A stretch of 64,000 bases of DNA, from assembly GCA_903813345.2 (NCBI GenBank), contig CAIIXF020000003.1, positions 4,060,109 through 4,124,108 on the forward strand, read 5' to 3'. Below, one piece after another: positions 34,066 to 44,395 of this stretch. Within the stretch, counting starts at the first letter, position 1. Each line of letters opens with the position of its first letter. This DNA is from Owenia fusiformis (lineage: Eukaryota > Annelida > Polychaeta > Sabellida > Oweniidae). The position numbers and the translations under genes are program-made. Under the pieces are notes generated by a model. That model was not told the DNA's origin and did not search any database. It worked only from the letters and a program-made list of their open reading frames with translations.

Positions 34066-34800
34066 CGGGATAGTTATCAGAAATTTACATCAAACAGGAA
34101 ATGAAAAAATGAGGATTTTAGAATTTTTGAACTAGGATAACAGTTTTACCTTCAATCACTTTTACCGCTCTCATATACCATTTACATGGCCAGGATCACA
34201 ATGGTCATGGTCAAAATGACCCTTACCATGCTAAAATATTTTTTCAGCCCTCTGAAATTGTGACTGAAAAAAGTTAAAAGTTAGCATTTCCGAAAGGTTA
34301 CTGAACAGAATATTTTGAATTTTCAGAAAATGTGCCCAATATATTGCTTTAAATGATAGGAGCTTTAAAAATTAGAAAAATTGTCTGAAACAAAAATTGT
34401 TTTCATAAAAAGGAAAAATAGCTTTTCAAATAAGTTTTTTCATTTTTCTCTATTTTTAGATATGAATTCAGTTTTTCAAAGCTCCTATCATCTAGAGCAA
34501 TATGTTTGGCACATTTTCTGAAAATAATCAAAATATTTTGTTTCTCCAGGAAATTCTGATATTCTACACTTTCTAATTTTTTCCGAATTTTCTTTCAAAG
34601 TTTTCAGACAACACAGGAGGTACCATTGACCCGTTTCCAGGTTTACTAAAAGTAGACAATGTAATGATATTTTCCTGAAAAAGCAAGGAAAAATACACAT
34701 GCCTCCATACTTAATTTTGTACCAGAAAATAGCATGTGCAGGTATAGCAATTTTTACCAAAACGTTACTTTTCAGCTAGACCTTAAAGTGAACGGGAATT
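34066..34800. repeat. Interspersed palindromic repeat of the MFS units
   Basis: Blocks such as AGTTATCAGAAATTTACA, CAGCCCTCTGAAATTGTGAC and GTACCAGAAAATA...TGTGCAGGTATAGCAA occur here. They recur, in both orientations, at 32060-32400, 39630-40130, 40600-41330 and 41760-41930. These lie in the intron-like stretches upstream of each MFS copy. Non-coding. Confidence 0.6.
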
Positions 34801-34985
34801 ATTTGTCTACCGCTTGGGAGAGTTTGAGACATGAAACAGAATTTAGCTCATTGTGACATCTTTTGATGGTTGAGGTTTATTAATGTCTCCAACTTTATAG
34901 CAATTTTTTCCAAAATGTTATTTTCCAGCTGTACCTTAATTTTATTTCATTCATCTTGTGAATATAGAAAAATAATTCACATTAC

Positions 34986-35135
34986 CTGTAGCCTTTTTGT
35001 ATGTTATTGCAGACACTATCAACTGGACCTCTAATACACATCGACCTCCCAAGGAAACTTTGTCCCTTCAGAGATTAAATAGAGAATTAAAATACAATGT
35101 TCGAGTGTTCAAATTCAGGGTTGAATAGTTTTATA
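34986..35135 (-). promoter_or_regulatory. Putative promoter and 5' non-coding exon of MFS copy 1
   Basis: On the minus strand a TATAAAA box (35129-35135) precedes about 115 bp ending in CTACAG followed by a GTAATG donor at 34985. The same box, exon-like block and donor lie upstream of the other two MFS copies. Transcript evidence is absent, so the exon is inferred from conservation. Confidence 0.45.
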
Positions 35136-35309
35136 TGCCTAATATAGCTGGATCAATGTTGTAATTGCGGTCAAGTCGTGGAAGGCTTCACATGACTTTT
35201 AATAAAGGTTATGTATCGAGTAAATTCGAGCTGCGCAACGAACTGTGGCGTTATTTGTTGAAATAACAGCGGAGGTATCGAAAACGACTGAGCTGCCAAC
35301 AAAATCACC

Positions 35310-35748
35310 GGTGATCCACTCGATTACGCTGGAACCGTTTCGGTAACAAAATGTCGGAACGCCGAAGGTACGATATTTCTTGCATTGCACACATTGTAGG
35401 CAGAATTCCCACGACATTTTTATCACAAACGCGTATCAGTATCGTATAATTAAGAAAATGTCCACATTTACGAACAAAACGTTCAGAAGACAACGGAATC
35501 ATCGATTTAATCCCTCACTATAGATACCGTTTATGTAACTTAAGTGAGGAATTACATCAACGATTCTGTTGTCTTCTGACCCATTTTTTCGCAAACATAT
35601 ACCTTTTCTAAAACATATGATACACGCTTGTGAGAAAAAATGTCGTGGGGATTCTGCCTTCAACGAGCGAAATAAGCAAAAAAGAAAAATCGTACCATCG
35701 ACATTCCGACATTTTGTTACCGAAACCAGCGTAATCGAGCGGATCACC
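35310..35748. repeat. Foldback MITE, family of 6030-6599
   Basis: GGTGATCCACTCGATTACG at the left is mirrored by CGTAATCGAGCGGATCACC at the right, with GTTTCGGTAACAAAATGTCG in both arms. The palindrome is almost complete, centred near 35530. Confidence 0.75.
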
Positions 35749-36397
35749 AATGAAAATACTAAGTTCGATGTGTATCTGAAAAAACAGATAAAGTCTAAAG
35801 ATGTATAGTCTGTGTTAAGTAAGGGTGATTAAATGTAAGCGGTGTTTTCATCGTTTCAGAAAGATGTAGTCTAGTCTTGATCTGGCGATCCAGGAGAGCC
35901 CAAAATTGAGGATTTTTGAGATGTTTCATCCAAGTTCACATTTCATCTAATTTGGGTCATAAAACGTGTGTAACTGTGTCTGTTCTAATGTCTACTGTTA
36001 AATACAATGCCTATTATGTAATGTATTGTATCACATTTAACTACAGTAATAATTCTCCCCATCTGACCTGCTCAGATCACAGAATATGTCTTATGATATC
36101 AGAGCATGTTTCAGGTGCCACAGAAATTTGTTATGAGCAGATGAGTATCAGAATGAGTTTCTAGATATTTTTATTTGTAAATGTCTGGAACAACATCCTA
36201 GACAGTGAACTATACTTTGATAATTGTTTAAGCAGATTGATGGTATAATTCATAATTTACAAATTAAGCTTCATTACATTTAAGCCATGGGGTTAATGAA
36301 TTGTCCACAATTTTAGGAAATAGATCAAACCTTCACTCAAAAAAGAAAGAATAATTCAGAATAATTTTCAATGCAGATTTATTTAATAGTTAAGGTC

Positions 36398-36706
36398 CAC
36401 ACTTGGTATACGCAGCTGACGAAATGGACCGGTACGGGTCAAAAGCTGGACCGGTTCGGGTTAACGGTTTTATTTGAATTGAGAAGACCAAAAATAGCAT
36501 TTAGAGATTTTTGTTCCGTTTAAAAATCTGTAAAAATTTGGGGTACTTAAAATCATTCGGAGGGATCATATATTCCAAATTAGACACGAAGAAGTCAATA
36601 TTGAGCAAGTTATGGCTGTTTTAAATTCAAATAAAACCGTTAACCCGAACCGGTCCAACTTTTGACCCGTACTGGTCCATTTCGCCAGCTGCGTATACCA
36701 AGGTTG
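36398..36706. repeat. Foldback MITE with 5-bp duplication AGGTC
   Basis: It starts CACACTTGGTATACGCAGCT and ends AGCTGCGTATACCAAGGTTG; arms of about 80 bp carry GGACCGGT and CGGGTTAACGGTTTTATT. It is flanked by AGGTC at 36393-36397 and 36707-36711. The equivalent site after MFS copy 1 (near 29922) is uninterrupted, which confirms the insertion. A 5-bp duplication would fit Transib-type elements among others; unassigned. Confidence 0.8.
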
Positions 36707-37244
36707 AGGTCTAAGATTTGGACTGAATGATGATTTTATTTTACAGGCTACCATACATGTGTCTTAAATGCCCAGTTTTAAATATGAAGTCATCTCGAAT
36801 TATGAATAAAATATAATTTAAGATTTGGTCAATTTTTATAGAATTTCTAAGTTTTAAATATAAAGTCATCTCGAATTATGAATAAAATATAATTTAATTT
36901 GATTTGTTGAATCTTGAGAACGAAGCTTTGCAACTTAGGTTTCAAAGGCAATTTTCCATGAAACATCCTTGTAAGAGAAAGGGAAGGGGAGTGAAGCAGG
37001 ACATTTGTTCTTTCTTATCACAAATAATAAATGAAGACACTCTAGAAAATAAGATAAGCATATACCGGAGAAGATAATAATCCAGTCTTGTGTTCCATGG
37101 AGCAATATTATACAACAGTTCGGCAAACAGAAAGCCCAATTTGATAACTTTGTAAAAATCACTAAACATGAACAGGCTAAAAAGTTATAACACATTCTTC
37201 AAAAGGTGTCCTTTAGTTGGCAAGAAATATATTTGTGCTGCTAT

Positions 37245-38693
37245 CTAAGAGACTTTTGCTTCTTCGTGTCGTAGTCTTTGATCTCTTTCAATTTTCATAA
37301 GACAAAAAATAAGAAAAACTACACAAAAGCATATTATTGCCATCAGAACAAAATACCATCGATAACAATCTTCCCCATAGCAGTATTTTGATCCAAGTGG
37401 GCTATTTGTTTCATAAAAGAAAGCAAAAAGTTTTTGAAATGTAAGAATTCCAATTCCTCGACCTATTGCTATGAGACCACTGTTTTGTCCATAATATTTA
37501 AGACCAAAAAATTGTATTGCAATTAAATTATTTTGTGTGTAAAACGACCCATAAGCCAGCGCCATTATCATAGAAGAGAAAATTAAACCACCCAAACTTT
37601 TATCGGAAATAGAGAATGATACTTGACCAACGCATGAACAGATTCCCGGAAATAACAAAATTGATGACTTCGGAATGTCTGGCCATTTCTGAAATATGAA
37701 ATCTGGTATCATTCCACCAAAAAATCGCCCAAATGATGAAAATATCGGCATAACAACAGTGAAAATAATTGCATATCTCTCAAGGCTTGCAGATTTCACA
37801 ACTGTTGTGATATTATTGGTAAAGCTCCCACCGACACCTGCTATTATTAAGGAGATTATAATCAAGTAATAAAACTGAATTGTTTTAATGATTTGCCAAC
37901 ACGTCATATCCGGTTGAGACAACCGCTCCGTTTTCTTCGAAATCAGTTCAGTTTTGTCATTTACTTCTTTCTTGGTGCCATCTGGGTCATTATCATGCCC
38001 TTCGGTTGTTGCATCTTTAGTCTCATCTCCATTTTGTTTGGTACTTGCCAGTTCAACCTCTCTATACCCGTCCATTTCTTCTGATTCCGTTTTAAGCAAA
38101 ATTGCAGCATATAGATTAATGCAAAACGATAAAAATGCTAGCATAATCAAGAACTCTGAAAGCTTTTGATTTTCTGCATCTTCAATGTGCCCCTGTACAA
38201 ATAATCCCTCATAGATGGCGCTGAATATTGCAGGGCATATGCCGTATATGGTACTATATAGCCCAAGTATTTTACCCATATGTTTTCTTTCAAAGTTCCT
38301 GCAGTTTACTACCTTCGTTGCCACGATTATGAAGATGGTTCCTCCTGAAGCCAAAAAATAAAATACACATAGAAGCCAGCTTTTTGTAGCGAAGAATATT
38401 TTAAATTGTGTTGCTATCCACATCAGTGCAAATCCCAACGTCGTAAGAATAAGAGACACTGTACATGTCACTCTTGGTCCAAAGTTGTCTACCATTAGCC
38501 CCGCTGGGAATGCAACGGCTATTGCCAAATCGCCACTCGATGCTACATAGTCCAATTCAGTCTGAGTATAGTTGAATGTCTGTTTCAGCGCGATTGCATA
38601 TGCGTTAAATGCGAACACAATTCCTCCCATGAACCAAGCAAGAATTCCTACACTCAACGAAACATATTTTTGACGTATCATCGTTTCGAACAT
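37245..38693 (-). CDS. MFS transporter, nodulin-like/NFD4 type, copy 2
   Basis: 482 residues from MFETMIRQ. It is close to copy 1 throughout, with the same twelve-segment plan, the charged central loop and a C-terminal YCYGEDCYRWYF. Differences from copy 1 cluster in the loop (EEMDGYREVELAST) and in the segments after it (SASLERYA, VVMPIFSS, NLIAIQFF). The frame is intact, so it is probably functional. The likely 5' non-coding exon is at 41971-42080, with an acceptor next to 38805. A polyadenylation hexamer on the minus strand lies near 36380, close to the MITE at 36398. Substrate unknown. Tandem duplication with copies 1 and 3 is obvious from coding and flanking sequence. Confidence 0.85.
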   Translation of the reverse strand: MFETMIRQKYVSLSVGILAWFMGGIVFAFNAYAIALKQTFNYTQTELDYVASSGDLAIAVAFPAGLMVDNFGPRVTCTVSLILTTLGFALMWIATQFKIFFATKSWLLCVFYFLASGGTIFIIVATKVVNCRNFERKHMGKILGLYSTIYGICPAIFSAIYEGLFVQGHIEDAENQKLSEFLIMLAFLSFCINLYAAILLKTESEEMDGYREVELASTKQNGDETKDATTEGHDNDPDGTKKEVNDKTELISKKTERLSQPDMTCWQIIKTIQFYYLIIISLIIAGVGGSFTNNITTVVKSASLERYAIIFTVVMPIFSSFGRFFGGMIPDFIFQKWPDIPKSSILLFPGICSCVGQVSFSISDKSLGGLIFSSMIMALAYGSFYTQNNLIAIQFFGLKYYGQNSGLIAIGRGIGILTFQKLFAFFYETNSPLGSKYCYGEDCYRWYFVLMAIICFCVVFLIFCLMKIERDQRLRHEEAKVS

Positions 38694-38954
38694 GTAATTG
38701 ATTTGAATCCCCTTCAAAATGGTCTTTATTTCCTTTGTCTATACTGATATCGTTACTTAACTATGTATTTTCGAGATCTATAATTTAAGGGATACCATCA
38801 AAGACCTGCAAATATATAAAGCTCTGGTTATATACTGGTAGAACATTTAAGATGATGGTAAAATGCTCATATTCCAGCAGAAATGGAAGAATGTGTTTTG
38901 TAGTATCAGTTTGAGTACATCTTGTCCTTTAAGATCTTGAGGTAGTTATCAGAA

Positions 38955-39632
38955 AGGAGCACGTGGGTTATCGCAAACAATTTTAGAAGGTTATATCTTG
39001 GATTATGACTATTTTCTGACAATGAAGACAAGTTTATCTTTTAGATCAATTCATTATCTCAAGGAAAATTATATAAAGTAATAATAAGGTCAAACAAACT
39101 CGGAGATATTTGACTAGCAATTAACCCATCAACAACACACTTTTTCAAAAATGTTGACCCCATTTTCACCAAAAATACAATTATTTTTTACAATGTTTAA
39201 TGCATTAAGTGTATCAAACAGTCCTTGAAAGAAAAACTTTATTGCATTAAGATAAGTGTTCCCCATGTTATTTCTCCATTGAATAATCTCATGCTATCCA
39301 TTGGTTTCATTTTATTTTGGTCATCTAAATTGAATATCTTAAAGTCCCAGGAAATCGAACATGTCTCAAAGCACATTCTAATTATGCATTCAACAATATT
39401 ATAATAGGTTGCACTTTTGGTGAAAATTAGGTCAACATTTTTGAAAAAGTATGTTGATTGGTCCATTGCCTTTTCAATATCACTTAGGTCTGATTAACTA
39501 AATTATCATTTTATATACTTTTCATGAAGATAATGAATGGATCTAAAAGATACACCCATGTTCATGATCAGAAAACATTCATAATTCAAGTTAGAATCGT
39601 TTGAAATTGTTTGCGATAACCTACCTGCTCCT
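38955..39632. repeat. Foldback element in the upstream region of MFS copy 2
   Basis: AGGAGCACGTGGGTTATCGC is mirrored by GCGATAACCTACCTGCTCCT; arms also share ATCTTTTAGATC and TCATTATCT. It splits the sequence ATCAGAAATTTACACTAAAC that is whole at 32070-32090. 678 bp, non-coding. Confidence 0.75.
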
Positions 39633-39702
39633 TTACACCAAACAGGAAATGAAAAAAAACATGTGGACTTTAGAATTTTTTTTAACTAAGATAACAGAGT
39701 TA

Positions 39703-39835
39703 TGCCTGGGTCACATTTGCTCCGATCCATCGGCCGGCGCCCGGAATGTTTTGTTCAATATTGTATTCAATTTTGAACAAAATACTCAATCGGCCGGGCG
39801 CCGTAGCGAAAATCAAAGCAAATGTTACCAGGGCA
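39703..39835. repeat. PIF/Harbinger-like MITE with TTA duplication
   Basis: It begins TGCCTGGGTCACATTTGC and ends GCAAATGTTACCAGGGCA, flanked by TTA on both sides (39700-39702, 39836-39838). The empty site GAGTTAAATATGGTC exists at 32138-32152. The interior is a palindrome around TATTTTGTTCAA with GCCGGGCGCC cores. Confidence 0.85.
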
Positions 39836-40141
39836 TTAAACATGGTCAAAAGTACCATGCTGAAATAGCCCTCTGAAATTGTGACTGAAAATTTAAAGTT
39901 AAGTTAAAAGTTCCGAAAGGTCACTGAGCAGAATATTTTGATTTTTCAGGAAATGTGCCCAATATATTGTTTTGAATGATAGGAGCTTTGAAAATTACAA
40001 AAATTGTCTGAAACAAAAATTGTGGTCAAAAAAAGGGGAAAAGTTAGCTTTTCAAATCATTGTTTTCATTTTTTTAACAATTTTAGGAATGAATTCAAAT
40101 TTTCAAAGCTCTTATCATTTAGGGTGGTGGTAGTCTACACC

Positions 40142-40588
40142 AAAGGATTGGTATCGATATAGTGATCTAATTTCAACAATGTTTTCTCTTTAACCAATTA
40201 TTGAAAACATTCATTCAAAACACGGTCCTTTATGTAATTTTGACTGATTGACAACAATTTAATGCGAATATTATTCATACAAATATTTAAATGAGAGCAG
40301 TTGGTTACTTACTTTCTGATCGGGCCTCGTATATATTTCAAATGACTGTTTTTGTTAGCTGTTTAATTTCTTTCCGAACATATGATACCAAGAACAAAAG
40401 AAGTATCTGATGTGTTTTCTCAAACAAAAGAGAAAAGTTTATATAGTACTATTTATTTCAAATTACATTGTTACCATTCAAAAGATGACCATTAAATTGA
40501 CAATGTGTAAAATATTCAGAATGTTTTGATGACTGGTTTAAGAAAAACGTGTGTTCAAAAAGTTCACCATAACGATACCCATCCCTTA
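40142..40588. repeat. Foldback repeat, related copy at 59039-59790
   Basis: AAAGGATTGGTATCGATAT is mirrored by ATAACGATACCCATCCCTT. The left arm (CCAATTATTGAAAACAT, CAACAATTTAATGCG) matches 59080-59166. Confidence 0.65.
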
Positions 40589-41335
40589 AACCAGACAGGG
40601 AATTAATTAGATTTTTTGAACTTAGATAACAGAATTCTGCTTTTACCTTCAATTAGTTTTACTACTCCCATACTGTATATTATTTACATGGCCAGGACTA
40701 CAATGGTCAAGGTCAAAATGACATTTACCATGCTGAAATAGCTTTTTTAGCCCTCTGAAATTGTGACTGAAAAAAGTTAAAAGTAAGCATTTCCGAAAGT
40801 TTACTGAACAGAATATTTTGAATTTCCAGAAAATGTGGCCAATATATTCCTTTAAATGATAGGTCAGAGCTTTGAAAATTACAAAAATTGTCTGAAAGAA
40901 AAATTGTTTTCGTAAAATGGAAAACTAGCTTTTCAAATCAGTTTTTCCGTTTTTTCTTTATTTCTAGAAATGAATTTGAATTTTCAAAGCTCCTCTCATT
41001 TAAAGCAATATGTTTGGCACATTTTCTGAAAAAAATCAAATATTCTGTTGAGTGACCTTTCCGAAACGCTAACTTTTAACTTTTTTCAGTCACATTTTCA
41101 GAGGACTGAAAAGTTATTTCAGCATGGTTACTAAGGGTTATTTTGACCATGACCATTGTGATCCTGGCCATGTAACATGTAAATGGTATATGGGAATAGT
41201 ACAACTGACTGAAGATCAAAGCAGCACTGAAGATCAAAACTCTGTTATCGACACTTCAAAAAATGTTAAAATCCACATGTTTTTTTATTTCCTGTATTGT
41301 GTAAATTTCTGATAACTACCCGAGACCTTAAGGAA

Positions 41336-41715
41336 CAGCTGGAAAATAACATTTTGGGAAAAAATTGCTTTACCTGCACATGCTATTTTCTATGGTACAA
41401 AATTAAGTATGAAGGCATGTGTGTACTTCCTTGTTTTTTTCAGGAAAGCATCATTACATTGTCTACTTTTAGTAAACCTGGAAACAGGTCAATAATACCT
41501 CCTGGGTTGTCCCGAAACTTTAAGATCCAGCTGGAAAGTAACATTTTGGTAAAAAATTCCAATACCTGCACATGTTATTTTCTGGTACAAAATTAATTAT
41601 GAAGGCATGTGTATATTTCCTTGCTTTTTTCGGGAAATTTTCATTACATTGTTTACTTTTCGTAAACCTGGAAATAGGTCAATGGTAGTTCTCCCGAAAC
41701 TTTAAAAAGAAAATT
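41336..41715 (+). repeat. 192-bp tandem duplication
   Basis: The block starting CAGCTGGAAAATAACATTTT at 41336 repeats from 41528 with scattered substitutions, including GAAGGCATGTGT and AAACCTGGAAA sub-blocks. An inverted relative lies at 41760-41930. Confidence 0.7.
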
Positions 41716-41970
41716 TGGAAAAATAGATAGCGTGAAATATCAGAATTTCCTGGAGTTCCATTTTACCTCTTACCAGATATTCTAAAAGAAGACAATGTAA
41801 TGATACTTTCCTGAGAAAAGCAAGGAAATTAACATATACCTTCATACTTTATTTTGTACCAGAAAATAACATGGGCAGGTATAGCAATTTCTTTCCAAAA
41901 TTTTATTTTCCAGCTGTACCTAAATTTCATTTCATTTATATTGTGGATAAAGAAAAATAATTCACATTAC

Positions 41971-42116
41971 CTGTAGCCTATTTGTATGATATTTCAGACA
42001 CCAACTGGATTTCTAATACACGTCGACCTCCCAATGAAACTTTGTACATTCAGAGACTAAATAAAGAATTGTAATACATGTTCGCTCGTTCAAATTCAGG
42101 TTTGAATAGTTTGATA
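41971..42116 (-). promoter_or_regulatory. Putative promoter and 5' non-coding exon of MFS copy 2
   Basis: Equivalent to 34986-35135: the CTACAG/GTAAT donor at 41970-41971 and the exon block are kept. The TATA box has changed to TATCAAA (42110-42116). A MITE is inserted just upstream at 42140. Confidence 0.4.
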
Positions 42117-42139
42117 TGCCTATTATAGCTGGATCTATG

Positions 42140-42563
42140 CGAACTCCCATGCAGTGTCTCGGTATAGACACTGCGGCGGGCAGACGAAGAAAATCCCCAA
42201 AATTTGGAGAAAATAGTTCCCTTTTATATCATATATGTGGACAATTTTCACACAACTTATAAAATATGTATTCATAAATGTTCCCCAACCATTATTTTGT
42301 CAAAATATTTCAAAATTATTGAAATATGAGAAGAAATCACCGCGGAAGGAATTCTGAGTAAAAGTTGTGTTGATAATAGTTTACCGCACGTGTTGTTTAT
42401 CAGTTAATACGCGCAATTCAACCAATGAAATTGTCTAAATTTAACAATCACGCGACCTGAGCGTGGGACTAGAACCAATCACATCAGTTGTTTATTAGAA
42501 GTTACCATGCTTACGGTGAGATACCTGCCCGCCGCAGTGATATTATCACTGCACGGGAGTTCG
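42140..42563. repeat. MULE-like MITE with 9-bp target duplication
   Basis: It starts CGAACTCCCATGCAGTG and ends CACTGCACGGGAGTTCG; terminal repeats of about 45 bp contain GCCGCAGTG cores. GGATCTATG flanks both sides (42131-42139 and 42564-42572). The homologous unit at 51713 shows the uninterrupted site GCTGGATCTATGTTGTG. A 9-bp duplication with long inverted ends is the usual mark of Mutator-like elements. A half copy opens this window. Confidence 0.85.
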
Positions 42564-42572
42564 GGATCTATG

Positions 42573-43700
42573 TTGTGATTGTGGTCAGGTCGTGGAAGAA
42601 GACTTCACATTGCTTTTAGCAAATAGGTCGTGTATGGATTATACGGAAAGCTATTAGGGACCCCCGCATATAGTAAAATCGAATGGAGTTTTAACATTGA
42701 AGTGATAACTTAATACGGAAAGAGATTAGGGACCCCCGCATATATCAAAATCAATTTAAACATTGCAGTGACAACTCTCAATTCGGGTTCATAATTATCG
42801 AGCTGCGCAACGAACTATGACCCTATTCGTTGAAATATCTAAAGCAAAATCCTAATTACGATGTGTATATGCATCTTAGATTTCCTAGGTATGATGTTTT
42901 CATATTTAAAAATCAAAATGGGACACGAGTATGGTGTATCTGAAGAAACAGATAAAGTCAAAAGATGTATATAGTCTAGGTTAACTCATTGTGGGATCCA
43001 CAGCCTTTACTATCATTTTGGAATAGTTCAGATTGTGGGATACTGACTGTAATAAATGTTTCCTTTAACCCTAAAATGTACGGACCAATTAAATTATTTA
43101 CAGAGTTTTATTGACCATGAGTATCATGGAAAGGCATGCAGTTGCATGATTACATAAGCAGACAAAGCCAAATGAGTGTCAAAAGCGTTAGGTAAAGAGG
43201 GACTCTGATAAATCAGAATGATGTTAACTAGCTTCATGTCTTTCTACATACACAGGGTGTGTACCAAACTAAGCGTGGTAGTTGAACGCGCGGGGAACGG
43301 TAAAACACAAGGTAGATTTAATGTAAGCAAACACGAGTTTTCTTCGTTTCAGAAAGATGTGGTCTAGTTTCTGGCATCATGATAAACCATGAAATCATTT
43401 CTTCCCAGCCTCGAGGTGCCATAATATAATGAGCTTGATCTGCCGATCTAGGAGAGCCCAAATTGAGTATTTTTGAGATCTTTCATCCAAATCCAAATGT
43501 AACACATTTAACTACAGTTATAACTCTCCCCATCTGACATGCTCAGATCACAGAATATGCCTCATGATATCAGAGCATGTTTCAGGATCCACATAAAGAT
43601 ATTATGAGCAGATGAGTATCAGAATGCGTTTCTAGATATTTTTATATGTAATTGTCTTGAATAACATCCTAGACAGTGATTTATACTTTAATAATACTTT
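42573..43700. other. Upstream flank of MFS copy 2 unit
   Basis: No coding exon. The sequence resembles 35200-36170, 51720-51920 and parts of 54985-55990 (AGAAACAGATAAAGTC, AGAAAGATGTGGTCTAG, CAGAGCATGTTTCAG). It marks the duplicated unit. Two local GGGACCCCCGCATAT blocks repeat at 42658 and 42730. Confidence 0.55.
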
Positions 43701-44044
43701 GATAATAATTGAAGTAGATTGATGGTATAATTCATAATTAACAAATTAAGCTTCATTATATTAAAGCCATGGGGTTAATGAATTGTCCACAATTTTAGGA
43801 AATAGATCGTATCTTCATTCACAAAAATAAAGTTCAGAATAATTTTCATTTAAGATTTATTAAATAGATCAGGTCTAAGATTTGGACTGAATGATGATTT
43901 TATTTTACAGGCTACCATACAGGTGTCCTAAATGTCCATTGTCAATTTTAATAGAATTTCTAAGTTTTAAATACAAAGTCATCTCGAAATATAAATAAAA
44001 TATAATTCAATTTGATTTGATTTGCTGGATCTTTATTTGTTAAG

Positions 44045-44310
44045 CTAGGAAATGGGTCAAAAGTGGATTTCGCGAGACAAAAATGGCAGCCATTTTGAAA
44101 ATAGGCGAGCTTTTGAACTATGAGTCATAGGGGAGTTTTTTGTATTGATGTTGAACAAAAATAACTTGAAACTGGAATCCTATCAACAGAGGTTTTAAAA
44201 CGTGCCACTATTGTTGATGGACGGACGCACGCACGCACGCATGCACGCACGGACGCACGGACAGACGGACAAGTGAGTGATTGCAAAAGCTGACCATGTG
44301 AGCTAAAAAT
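44045..44310. repeat. Interspersed insertion with GCAC/GGAC simple repeat
   Basis: The 3' flank of MFS copy 3 departs here from copies 1 and 2 and regains homology at ATCACTAAACATG. The insert ends in a GGAC/GCAC-rich simple repeat (44219-44272) and GACCATGTGAGCTAAAAA. It could be a SINE or another dispersed repeat. Confidence 0.5.
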
Positions 44311-44395
44311 CACTAAACATGAAAAGGCTAATAAGTTATAACACATTCTTAAAAAGGTGTCCTTTAGTTGGCAAGAAATGTATTTGTGCTGATAT

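Noticed and set aside
37893-38169. Plus-strand frames opposite the MFS loop region (also near 31024-31300)
   Set aside because: Shadow frames of the minus-strand transporter genes.
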